Of a DNA stretch of 64,000 nucleotides, positions 25,042 through 32,417 are shown one piece after another (position 1 is the first letter of the stretch; the number at the start of each line of letters is the position of its first letter). Position numbers and translations under genes: made by a program. The notes below the pieces were generated by a model. The model did no database searches and was not told the origin of the DNA. It saw only the letters and a list, made by a program, of their open reading frames with translations. The DNA comes from Pseudopedobacter sp965218985 (lineage in GTDB: Bacteria; Bacteroidota; Bacteroidia; Sphingobacteriales; Sphingobacteriaceae): NCBI GenBank assembly GCA_965218985.1, contig CBDCMP010000007.1, positions 1,860,001-1,924,000 on the forward strand, read 5' to 3'.

Positions 25042-25051
25042 AACTGAAAAC
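25042..25051 (+). repeat. Right arm of a 10-bp inverted repeat flanking the four-helix-bundle relic
   Basis: AACTGAAAAC, the exact inverse of 24644-24653. It lies within a run of short CTGAAA-type repeats and ends three bases before the HAD gene start. Confidence 0.4.
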
Positions 25052-25054
25052 TGA

Positions 25055-25747
25055 ATGAAATACACCCACATCTTCTTCGACCTTGATCACACCTTGTGGG
25101 ATTTTGATAAAAATGCCGAAGAGACTTTAAATGAATTATACCACACCCATCAGCTGTGCGATTTAGGTTTGAGCTCCTGTGACGTCTTCATTGAAACTTA
25201 CACCCTGAACAATCATCAGCTTTGGGCTGATTACCATTTAGGAAAAATCTCCAAAGAAGCGCTAAGAGAGACTCGTTTTAAAAAGACTTTTTTAGATTTG
25301 GGATTAGATGAAAGCGTGATTCCGATCCTGTTTGAGGATGATTATGTGAACATCTGTCCCACAAAGAGCAATCTTTTCCCTCATACACACGAGACTTTGG
25401 CTTACCTGCAAAATAAATACGAATTGCATTTAATCTCCAACGGATTCAAAGAATCCACTGAATATAAAGTAAAAAACACCAGGCTCACTCCTTATTTTAA
25501 AAATATCATCATCTCAGAAGTGGTAGGCATCAACAAACCTGATAAAGCCATTTTTAAATACGCTTTAGATAAAGCTGGAGCCGAGATTGAAGAAAGTTTA
25601 ATGATAGGCGACAGCATTGAAGCAGATATTCGCGGTGCGATTGCCTTTGGAATGGACGCTATTTATTTCAATCCGAATTTCAGCAACCCACCAGAGGATG
25701 TGAAATGGCAGATTCATCATTTAGAAGAACTCACTGACTTATTATGA
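25055..25747 (+). CDS. HAD-superfamily 5'-nucleotidase, YjjG-like
   Basis: A 230-residue cytoplasmic phosphatase. HAD motif I is HIFFDLDHTLWDF with the nucleophile Asp, motif II is LHLISNG, motif III includes the Lys in VVGINKPDKAIF, and motif IV is MIGDSIEADIRGA. The helical cap between motifs I and II fits the YjjG group of pyrimidine nucleotide phosphatases that remove non-canonical nucleotides. The last four bases overlap the start of the DinB-like gene, so the two are cotranslated. Exact substrate is inferred from family only. Confidence 0.85.
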   Translation: MKYTHIFFDLDHTLWDFDKNAEETLNELYHTHQLCDLGLSSCDVFIETYTLNNHQLWADYHLGKISKEALRETRFKKTFLDLGLDESVIPILFEDDYVNICPTKSNLFPHTHETLAYLQNKYELHLISNGFKESTEYKVKNTRLTPYFKNIIISEVVGINKPDKAIFKYALDKAGAEIEESLMIGDSIEADIRGAIAFGMDAIYFNPNFSNPPEDVKWQIHHLEELTDLL

Positions 25748-26295
25748 GCGCCGCATCTGATCAGAAGAAACTGCTGAAAAGCATTCGGTTTTATGAAGAG
25801 TTTTTAAAAACCGTGAGTGAAGACACCTTTGTGAGCACTCCGCCAGGTGGTGGCTGGTCTTATGCTGAAGTTTATTCACATATCTTCGGTTCCAATCAGC
25901 TTTCCGTCATCGCTGCCGAAAAATGCCTGAACAAAACTGCTGATGTGAAAACAAGAAAGCCACATTGGAAAGTACGACTGATTCTTTTTATGGGGCAATT
26001 GCCTCCCGGAAAATATGTGGCTCCAAAAATTTTGGACGATATGGCCAAGAAAACCAACAAAGAGGATGCGGCAAATCAACTGGTTAAAATCAAAAAGAAG
26101 TTGGCGGATTTGTATCCTAACTTTAAAAAGTTCAACCCTGATTATAAAGTGAAGCATCCAAGGTTAGGTTTCCTGGATGCCAAATCCTGGCTCCGTTTCA
26201 TGCTGATTCATACCAAACATCATGAAAAGCAAATTGGAAGGATTGAAAAGGATTTTAAAAATCCTCCAGCTAACTTATCGCTTTCTTTAATTTAA
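25744..26295 (+). CDS. DinB-superfamily protein
   Basis: A 183-residue protein of the DinB/YfiT four-helix fold. It starts with an N-terminal helix, then PPGGGWSYAEVYSHIFGSN with the first metal-type His, and ends with the helix SWLRFMLIHTKHHEKQIGRIEK carrying the His cluster. Family members are metal-dependent thiol transferases in several organisms that use low-molecular-weight thiols, including bacillithiol S-transferases, and bshA is about 6 kb away; that role is inference. ATGA overlap with the HAD gene upstream. The 3' end overlaps the convergent DUF4349 gene by 26 bases. Confidence 0.8.
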   Translation: MSAASDQKKLLKSIRFYEEFLKTVSEDTFVSTPPGGGWSYAEVYSHIFGSNQLSVIAAEKCLNKTADVKTRKPHWKVRLILFMGQLPPGKYVAPKILDDMAKKTNKEDAANQLVKIKKKLADLYPNFKKFNPDYKVKHPRLGFLDAKSWLRFMLIHTKHHEKQIGRIEKDFKNPPANLSLSLI

Positions 26296-27205
26296 AACCA
26301 TATTTTCTGTATCCGATATAGGCTAGAACTCCAAACAGAGCCAAAGCCCAAAGTTTGGTGAGAAACACAATAAACTGAGCTAAAATATCCCCTCCAAATA
26401 AAAATGATTCTTTCAGTTGACTAATAAATCCGGGTTCGTAAGCTTCAATATTTGGTTTATTTGCAATTATGCTGCTTTTGATAGTTGGTTTTTGATAAAT
26501 ATATAAAGTGACGGTGCTATATGCGATTTTATCTTGTATATCTAAATTGGCGATTTTAGATTCGTCAGTTACGGTTTCTTTATTTAAAACTTCATCCTCG
26601 GCACTTACCACATCTTTTAGTTTATTTCCCTTTTTATCAATAGAATTGGCAAGCCTGGAACCAGATTTGGAAGTCCTTTTTTGCGTCAAATCATTAGCCA
26701 ATAATTGTAAAGCCACATCATCAGCTTTAATCAATCTGGAATCTAAAAAATCAACTGTTTTGGCAATCTCTTTCAAAGTGGTGTCGAGTTTAAAATTTGG
26801 AACACGCAGTGTGATGGAATTGTTAACGGTGAACGTTGTCGCTTCAAGAGTTGAATCCGAACTGATTGCGGTGTGGCTAACCTCATTCACATCGCTATTT
26901 AAATTGGTATAAGTGACAAAGCCTCCATTTGTTTTCACCACATCCTCTATTTGATAAGTGGATTGCACCACATCTTTCACTTTAAATTTAATATCCGCTG
27001 TTCTAATGAATTTTCGGGACTTATTGTTTTGATTCTCCACCGCTGCTGATGAAGAACCATTATCAACTGATTTCTCTTTATTAATTAAAACAGAATCAAC
27101 TGTTTCATGGGCGTAAGCCTTTTCATTAGAGTCATACTTTGCATTGTTGCAAGCTAAAAAAGCAGTTGAAATGATTAGTGCGGAGATGATTTGTTTCGTT
27201 TTCAT
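26270..27205 (-). CDS. DUF4349-domain lipoprotein
   Basis: A 311-residue envelope protein. It begins with a lipoprotein signal (lipobox FLAC near residue 19) and a Ser/Asn-rich linker, then the DUF4349 domain (about 60-250) with RKFIRTADIKFKVKDVV, GGFVTYTN, NSITLRVPNFKLDTTLKEI and DKIAYSTVTLYIYQKP. A C-terminal membrane segment (about 280-300, FIVFLTKLWALALFGVLAYI) precedes a short basic tail. It thus seems anchored at both ends. DUF4349 proteins are of unknown function. Convergent overlap of 26 bases with the DinB gene. Confidence 0.85.
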   Translation of the reverse strand: MKTKQIISALIISTAFLACNNAKYDSNEKAYAHETVDSVLINKEKSVDNGSSSAAVENQNNKSRKFIRTADIKFKVKDVVQSTYQIEDVVKTNGGFVTYTNLNSDVNEVSHTAISSDSTLEATTFTVNNSITLRVPNFKLDTTLKEIAKTVDFLDSRLIKADDVALQLLANDLTQKRTSKSGSRLANSIDKKGNKLKDVVSAEDEVLNKETVTDESKIANLDIQDKIAYSTVTLYIYQKPTIKSSIIANKPNIEAYEPGFISQLKESFLFGGDILAQFIVFLTKLWALALFGVLAYIGYRKYGFKLKKAIS

Positions 27206-27312
27206 AATTTCTAAGATTAATTATTGATTACAGGTTTTTAATTAATACATCTAAATATAAAAGGGTAACCCAAAGAATTCATAAACTTAAAAAGGGTTAT
27301 AGCAAACATTAT

Positions 27313-27320
27313 TAACTTTG
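27313..27320 (+). promoter_or_regulatory. -7 promoter box of the DUF2027-Smr gene
   Basis: TAACTTTG, an exact TAnnTTTG match four bases before the ATG at 27325. The mRNA is probably leaderless. Confidence 0.5.
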
Positions 27321-27324
27321 CGGA

Positions 27325-28263
27325 ATGAAATATCAGCTGGGAGAATTTGTAAGATTTGTAGACGAAAAGCGTGAAGGTTACATCACCAAAATCTTCAATG
27401 AGGAGATGGTGGGGGTGACCGGAGATGACGATTTTGAAATTCCGGTGATGGTGAATAACCTTACACGTGTCCATGGCCATTCTACAAATGAGCAACAGTT
27501 GTCAACAGAAACGCCAAAGGAAATTGAAAACTTTATAGAAAAAGGTGTTTTCCTGGCTGCAATTCCCGATCAAAATAAAGGTTCTGTGGTTCATTTCCAT
27601 TTGTTGAATGAAACTTCTTTTCAATTATCAACGACCTTAAAGACTGAGTTGAAGGAGAAATGGAAAGGAGAATTTTCAGGAGTGGTCAATCCGCAAAGTC
27701 AGGTCAAAATTTATTCTGCTTCGTTGGCCGAGCTAGATTTATGGCCCACTTTTTTTGCTCAGGTTTTGTTTTATACCGTCTCCGATAAACCTTTGTTGAA
27801 ACCTCTGGATTTTAGCATCAAATTTAGGGCTAAAGACTTTGCCGGAAACAAACAACAAGTTGCTATGGTGAAGCAACAAGGCTGGATTTTTAGAATGGAT
27901 GAACCTGAATTGATTTTAGATGCTCAAAAAATAAAAGAGAGTTTTTTCAAAACTTCCGAGGAGAAGAAAGCCGTGGAGATGCCTTCAAAAGAAGTTGATT
28001 TGCATATTGAAAAATTAAGAGACGATCATGATTTTTTAGCTGAACAAGAGATGTTGCAAATCCAAATGGACCATTTCAGGAAAAACATAGATGCTGCCAT
28101 CGTTCACAAATACGGTAACATCATTTTTATTCATGGGGCCGGAAACGGAACTTTAAGGCATGAGATCCACAAAGCACTGAGCAAACATCCGCAAGTGAAA
28201 ACCTTTATGGACGCCCGAAAAGAGAAGTTTGGATATGGTGCTACAGAGGTTGTTTTTAAGTGA
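27325..28263 (+). CDS. DUF2027 protein with C-terminal Smr domain
   Basis: A 312-residue cytoplasmic protein. It has an N-terminal KOW/Tudor-like strand segment (QLGEFVRFVDEKREGYITKI), a central DUF2027 beta domain (about 70-205), a short helical linker (EVDLHIEKLRDDH, the LDxHG-like element) and a C-terminal Smr nuclease-like domain (about 235-312) with IIFIHGAGNGTLRHEIHKAL and GYGATEVVF. Smr domains occur in MutS2 and act on nucleic acids or stalled ribosomes; the DUF2027-Smr arrangement is Bacteroidota-specific and its target is unknown. It converges on the PIN gene with a ten-base gap. Confidence 0.88.
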   Translation: MKYQLGEFVRFVDEKREGYITKIFNEEMVGVTGDDDFEIPVMVNNLTRVHGHSTNEQQLSTETPKEIENFIEKGVFLAAIPDQNKGSVVHFHLLNETSFQLSTTLKTELKEKWKGEFSGVVNPQSQVKIYSASLAELDLWPTFFAQVLFYTVSDKPLLKPLDFSIKFRAKDFAGNKQQVAMVKQQGWIFRMDEPELILDAQKIKESFFKTSEEKKAVEMPSKEVDLHIEKLRDDHDFLAEQEMLQIQMDHFRKNIDAAIVHKYGNIIFIHGAGNGTLRHEIHKALSKHPQVKTFMDARKEKFGYGATEVVFK

Positions 28264-28273
28264 ATTTATTTCA

Positions 28274-28759
28274 TTACAAATCTAATATACCAAAAGATTG
28301 GTTGTAAGGCACTGAAATATCTATTATTTCAAATCTTGGTGTAAGATGTTTTGATAACAGATTATAGGTGTTTATTGAACGTTTATCGGAAGTGATGAAA
28401 TATGTAACACTCAAATCTAAATCAGCTTGTGCAAATAATTTTGAATCATTTGGGATTATCGCTCTCGGTAAAAGTTTTTCTGTTGTTTTTTTATTCTCTT
28501 CAAAAATCACTTTTGCAAACTCTCCAGTTCTTTTGGCATGATTTAAATTAAATGGAACCATTTGGATGTTTCTTATTGGAAGATTTTCTAATTTTCCTAA
28601 AACACAATATTCAGCGATAGAAATAGTTGATATTTTTAAAATAATTTCCTGCTCTAAAAAATATTTGAAATATTTTCTGGCATTCTGATGCAATTTATCT
28701 TCATCGTTCAATAATCTAATAAAAAAGCTTGTATCAAGTAAAACACTATGCTTCCTAAT
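28274..28759 (-). CDS. PIN-domain protein (VapC-like), apparent ATT start
   Basis: A PIN-fold RNase-like protein. The conserved acidic quartet is present if translation begins at ATT 28759-28757: Asp9 (VLLDTSFF), Glu50 (TISIAEYC), Asp105 (IIPNDSKLFAQA) and Asp125 (YFITSDKRS), for a total of 161 residues. No ATG, GTG or TTG lies between the upstream in-frame stop and a TTG at 28711, and starting at that TTG would delete the first catalytic Asp. So either ATT is used, coupled to the overlapping TAG of the upstream gene (28755-28757), or a start codon has been lost by mutation. The region has about 27% GC in a hand-counted line, against about 42% in the neighbouring gene, consistent with horizontal origin. 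PIN proteins paired with a small-gene partner are usually toxins. Confidence 0.7.
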   Translation of the reverse strand: MRKHSVLLDTSFFIRLLNDEDKLHQNARKYFKYFLEQEIILKISTISIAEYCVLGKLENLPIRNIQMVPFNLNHAKRTGEFAKVIFEENKKTTEKLLPRAIIPNDSKLFAQADLDLSVTYFITSDKRSINTYNLLSKHLTPRFEIIDISVPYNQSFGILDL

Positions 28760-29525
28760 TACCTCTTATTTCATAAAGAAAATCATCAGCATCTATATGT
28801 CTCCATGTTTCCTTTGCTTTTGTTATAAGCTGATTTAAATAATCATGATCGAATCGTGGATGATAATCTATAAGCTCTATTAATTTTAAAGAGGTAGTAT
28901 CTATTTCACCGGTGTCAATATTTTGCTTTCCATAAGCCCTAACTCCATATTTCTTATAGAGTAAATTCTCCTCCAAATCTTCTAGAAAATTCTTCCCTGT
29001 TTCAATAGCTATATATCCATAGTCTTCTGTATCTAAATGAATATTTGCTTTAGTTTTACCTCCAGCATCTTTTAGAATACCATAAAAATAAAATTCGGCA
29101 TCAACCCAAGTGTTTTCAGCTCTAAAAAATTTCGTTTCTGGAGAGATTGATAGTTCAAAACTCTCGTTTATAGAAGTTTTTATTTTAAATTCATAGTTCT
29201 TTTGTAATGCTAATATTTGAATGCACTCAAAAGCTTTTGATGTCTTGAAATCTAAAAAATCTATTGATTCCTTTCCTTGTATTTCTAAAAGAACTGCACT
29301 AAAACCAATAATTGTTTGAATAGTAGTTTTAAATAGGTGTCTTACAGAACCTTCTCTTATATCATACGTAATAAGAGGTCTTTCCTTTTTATTATTTGGA
29401 TATAGCAAATCTTCAACATTTTGCAAAAGAGATGCAATATGTTTAATGTCATAATTATCCGGTTTCAATTCTTGAGTACCCGATTTTCCAACGACTCTAA
29501 TTTCTATTTCTCCTATTTTATCCAC
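28755..29525 (-). CDS. Unknown partner protein of the PIN gene
   Basis: A 256-residue protein I cannot assign to a named family. It opens with a strand-rich segment (IGEIEIRVVGKSGTQELKPD), has a middle helical region (KESIDFLDFKTSKAFECIQI), and ends FDHDYLNQLITKAKETWRHI then DADDFLYEIRGN. The end resembles the toxin-binding tail of VapB-type antitoxins in that an amphipathic helix is followed by a short acidic W..ID.D.F motif. It is directly upstream of, and overlaps by five bases, the PIN gene, so it is a plausible unusually large antitoxin or regulator. GTG 29525 is chosen because the TTG at 29534 lies inside a perfect -7 box. AT-rich like the PIN gene. Confidence 0.65.
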   Translation of the reverse strand: MDKIGEIEIRVVGKSGTQELKPDNYDIKHIASLLQNVEDLLYPNNKKERPLITYDIREGSVRHLFKTTIQTIIGFSAVLLEIQGKESIDFLDFKTSKAFECIQILALQKNYEFKIKTSINESFELSISPETKFFRAENTWVDAEFYFYGILKDAGGKTKANIHLDTEDYGYIAIETGKNFLEDLEENLLYKKYGVRAYGKQNIDTGEIDTTSLKLIELIDYHPRFDHDYLNQLITKAKETWRHIDADDFLYEIRGN

Positions 29526-29531
29526 TCTTAA

Positions 29532-29539
29532 CAAAAATA
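29532..29539 (-). promoter_or_regulatory. -7 promoter box of the PIN module
   Basis: TATTTTTG on the minus strand, an exact TAnnTTTG match six bases before GTG 29525. Its last three bases form the alternative TTG start, which is therefore unlikely to be translated. Confidence 0.5.
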
Positions 29540-29601
29540 GAAAATTAAACGCAGTTTGTAACTTAATATGATTTAGATAAAATACGTATCATTTTGATGT
29601 T

Positions 29602-29609
29602 TAACTTTG
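29602..29609 (+). promoter_or_regulatory. -7 promoter box of the O-methyltransferase gene
   Basis: TAACTTTG, an exact TAnnTTTG match five bases before ATG 29615. It overlaps the first codons of the longer frame that opens at 29594, so the shorter start is preferred. Confidence 0.5.
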
Positions 29610-29614
29610 AAAAT

Positions 29615-30250
29615 ATGGAATTGATCCCAAACAAGCTCAACCAATATTTAGAGCAAACCTGCGAGGCTGAGCCGGAGTTGTTGCAACGCATCAACCGGGA
29701 AACACAGCTGGAAGTGTTGATGCCGCAAATGCTTTCTGGTCATTTACAGGGCAGGGTGCTCAGCATGTTGACTAAGATGATGCAGCCGAAACTCATTTTA
29801 GAGGTGGGCACTTTCACGGGTTACGCTACTTTATGTTTTGCAGAAGGTCTGGCTCTGGATGGAAAAATTATCACTTTGGATATCAATGAAGAGCTGGAGG
29901 AAAGGGTAAGAGGTTATTTTGTGGATTCCGATTTTTACTCAAAAATCGATTACAGAATTGGAAATGCGGTTGATTTGATTCCTGAAATTGACGAGGTTTT
30001 CGATATTGTTTTCATTGATGCGGACAAGAAGAACAATGCAACCTATTATCATTTAGTACTTGATAAACTGCGCAGCGGAGGCTTAATCATTGTGGATAAT
30101 GTTTTGTGGAGCGGCAAAGTTTTAACAAAAAATAACGATAAGGACACTTCAAATATTCTTACTTTTAATGAATTGGTAACAGCTGATGATCGGGTGGAAA
30201 AGTTAATTTTACCTGTTCGGGATGGCCTGTTCATCATTAGAAAGAAGTGA
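29615..30250 (+). CDS. SAM-dependent O-methyltransferase (catechol/caffeoyl-CoA type)
   Basis: A 211-residue class I methyltransferase. It shows motif I ILEVGTFTGYATLCFAEGL (SAM-binding), the acidic loop IITLDINEE, the metal-site motif VFIDADKKN, and LIIVDNVLWSGKV followed by the C-terminal strands ending LPVRDGLFIIRKK. This is the YrrM/caffeoyl-CoA O-methyltransferase group, which methylates catechol-like hydroxyls using a divalent metal. Natural substrate unknown. The start is set by the promoter box. It precedes the glucosaminidase lipoprotein by about 50 bases. Confidence 0.88.
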   Translation: MELIPNKLNQYLEQTCEAEPELLQRINRETQLEVLMPQMLSGHLQGRVLSMLTKMMQPKLILEVGTFTGYATLCFAEGLALDGKIITLDINEELEERVRGYFVDSDFYSKIDYRIGNAVDLIPEIDEVFDIVFIDADKKNNATYYHLVLDKLRSGGLIIVDNVLWSGKVLTKNNDKDTSNILTFNELVTADDRVEKLILPVRDGLFIIRKK

Positions 30251-30298
30251 TTTGAAATGGCAACTCTGGAATGATTGTATCATTGGGTAAATAAATTA

Positions 30299-31126
30299 AT
30301 GAAGCGAATACTTATATCCATATCTCTGGTGGTTTTGCTGTCAGCATGCTCATCAAAAAAAAGAGTTTACCATCTGGCGAACAGAAAAATTGAAAAAGCC
30401 GCAGATAAACGTAGCTATGGCAATTATCCTTCCTATAGCACCACTACTTATATCGTCCGTTTTAAAGCCATCTCCATAGAAGAGATGAACCAATATGGCA
30501 TTCCGGCCAGCATCACTTTGGCTCAGGCATTATTAGAATCAGGCACCGGAAACAGCGATTTGGCCAAATATGCCAATAATCATTTTGGCATTAAATGCAC
30601 CTCCGACTGGAAAGGAAAAGGTTATTATAAAGATGATGATCAGAAAGATGATTGTTTCCGGGTGTACAAAAATCCGGAAGAGAGTTTCAGAGATCACTCT
30701 GAATTTTTAAAACGCAAAAGATATGCTGCTTTGTTTGAGTTAGATAAAGATGACTATGAAGGTTGGGCTAAAGGTTTAAAGCAGGCTGGTTATGCCACCA
30801 ATCCAAAGTATCCAGATCTGCTCATCAACATCATCGAAAAATACGATTTGCACCAATATGACAGAAAAGAAGGAGAAGTGGAGAAGATTAAAAGAGAAGA
30901 CAGGGTACTGAGTGATATCAATAATAACATTCCTACAGAAAAAGCCAAAGAAGAACCTAAAGATTCGCCACCGCTCATTACCGGAGATAAATATGTGGTT
31001 CAACAAGGAGATACACTTTATAACATCTCTAAGCGTTTTGGTCTGACTGTTGATCAGCTAAAAGCACTGAACAACATGACCGATAATACCATCAAAATTG
31101 GAGAAGAGATCATCATCAAAAAATAG
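30299..31126 (+). CDS. Glucosaminidase (GH73)-LysM lipoprotein
   Basis: A 275-residue peptidoglycan hydrolase. ATG 30299 starts a lipoprotein signal (lipobox LSAC near residue 17); the longer frame from 30275 adds nothing useful. Residues about 50-200 are a FlgJ/GH73-type beta-N-acetylglucosaminidase domain with the catalytic Glu in AQALLESGTGNSDLAKYA, then NHFGIKC and FRVYKNPEESFRDHSEFL. A basic linker leads to a C-terminal LysM domain (about 230-275, YVVQQGDTLYNISKRFGLTV) that binds peptidoglycan. It likely cleaves glycan strands from the outer-membrane side during growth or daughter-cell separation. Confidence 0.9.
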   Translation: MKRILISISLVVLLSACSSKKRVYHLANRKIEKAADKRSYGNYPSYSTTTYIVRFKAISIEEMNQYGIPASITLAQALLESGTGNSDLAKYANNHFGIKCTSDWKGKGYYKDDDQKDDCFRVYKNPEESFRDHSEFLKRKRYAALFELDKDDYEGWAKGLKQAGYATNPKYPDLLINIIEKYDLHQYDRKEGEVEKIKREDRVLSDINNNIPTEKAKEEPKDSPPLITGDKYVVQQGDTLYNISKRFGLTVDQLKALNNMTDNTIKIGEEIIIKK

Positions 31127-31877
31127 ATTTTTGAAAACCCTTTTTTTCTTTTTCTGTATCGTTTGCACGTTTGGGTCTGCATTCTCGCAGGAAAGAAGTT
31201 TAGGCGGGATTGTTTTTGACAAGGACACCAAATTTAGGGTGAACCGAGTGACTATTACCAACCTGAGAACACAAAAAACAGTTTATAACAATACGAAAGG
31301 GGAGTTTTTTATTAATGTGAAAGATGGTGATCTCATCGTCAGTGCTGTTTCGGGCTATATCAGCGACACCACCAAAATCAAAGATCAAACTTCGGTTGCC
31401 ATTTATTTACAGCGTTTAGCCATTCCTTTGCGTGAGGTGACCGTAAAAGATTCGGTACTATCGGCTAAAGCCCAATACGAGGAAACTAAAAAAGCCTTTA
31501 ACCAGGCCGTTCGCTTAGGAGATAATTCTGATATCATCAATGTTGGACCAAATGGAGCTGGTTTAGGAATTGATGCCATTTGGAATACTTTCAGCAGGGA
31601 AGGCAGAAACGCCCGGCATTTGATGGATATCATGGAACGGGATTACCAAAACGCCATGGTTGACCAGGTTTTTAATAAGGATTTGGTAAAAAGAACCACG
31701 GGTTTAAAAGGCGATAAGCTATTGTTTTTCATGCTCAATTACCGTCCGCCCTATATTTTTGCAGTAAAGGCGAATGATTATGAGATGACAAGCTACATTA
31801 AGCAAGCTTATAGGAGATTCCAGATGGATGAAGATTTACAGGATGTTTCTCAGTTAAAGCCTATTGATATTAATTGA
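31098..31877 (+). CDS. Exported protein with carboxypeptidase-regulatory-like domain
   Basis: An exported protein of 259 residues from ATG 31098, or 248 from TTG 31131, which begins the signal peptide more neatly (KTLFFFFCIVCTFGSAFSQ) and avoids a 29-base overlap with the LysM gene. Residues about 33-115 form a CarboxypepD_reg-like beta sandwich (RSLGGIVFDKDTKFRVNRVT, KGEFFINVKDGDLIVSAVSG, YLQRLAIPLREVTVKD) of the kind found at the N-terminus of SusC proteins. The rest is helical with no recognisable domain. There is no TonB-dependent barrel, so it is a stand-alone accessory. Probably co-transcribed with the glucosaminidase. Confidence 0.78.
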   Translation: MEKRSSSKNRFLKTLFFFFCIVCTFGSAFSQERSLGGIVFDKDTKFRVNRVTITNLRTQKTVYNNTKGEFFINVKDGDLIVSAVSGYISDTTKIKDQTSVAIYLQRLAIPLREVTVKDSVLSAKAQYEETKKAFNQAVRLGDNSDIINVGPNGAGLGIDAIWNTFSREGRNARHLMDIMERDYQNAMVDQVFNKDLVKRTTGLKGDKLLFFMLNYRPPYIFAVKANDYEMTSYIKQAYRRFQMDEDLQDVSQLKPIDIN

Positions 31878-31956
31878 GTGTTTGCTTTTTCCTCTTCCAT
31901 CTCGACATTGTTTCGTGAGGAAGCTTACAACTAAAAAACCATTTCAGCCTCAATTT

Positions 31957-32415
31957 TTAAATGAAATGATAAAGAAAAACCACTTCCCCGGTAAAAGCTG
32001 GTTTTTTCTCTCCTTCAATTTCCAGCTCAATTCCAATATTGGCTTTGGTCACCCCCCGCAAATTGGCAATAGAAGCCAGTTTCACTTTCAGTCTCACTTT
32101 GCCATCCACAGTCACAGCTTGTGCAAAACGCAGTTTTTCAATCCCATAATTGATCTCCATCTTCAAATTTTGGATGCTCACAATCTGCTTCCACAAAAAA
32201 GGGATCAGCGAAAGCGTTAAATATCCGTGTGCGATGGTGGTTTTAAAAGGGCTGTCTGTCTTCACTTTTTCCACATCCGTGTGAATCCATTGATGGTCTA
32301 AAGTGGCATCTGCAAAAAGGTTGATTTGTTCCTGACTGATCCGATGCCAATCAGAAACTCCCATTTTCTGACCTAAAAATTTTTCAAACTCTTTATAACT
32401 ATTGATGATTACCAT
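31957..32415 (-). CDS. MaoC-like dehydratase
   Basis: A 152-residue hot-dog-fold protein with the R-hydratase motif: the catalytic Asp/His region FADATLDHQWIHTD, then SPFKTTIAHGYLTLSLIP, KMEINYGIEKLRF and a C-terminal strand ending AFTGEVVFLYHF. Family members hydrate trans-2-enoyl-CoA esters. Its start is two bases downstream of thiL, so they form a transcript, although no metabolic link is obvious. The conserved Asp and His suggest an active enzyme; the acyl-chain preference is unknown. Confidence 0.88.
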   Translation of the reverse strand: MVIINSYKEFEKFLGQKMGVSDWHRISQEQINLFADATLDHQWIHTDVEKVKTDSPFKTTIAHGYLTLSLIPFLWKQIVSIQNLKMEINYGIEKLRFAQAVTVDGKVRLKVKLASIANLRGVTKANIGIELEIEGEKKPAFTGEVVFLYHFI

Positions 32416-32417
32416 AT

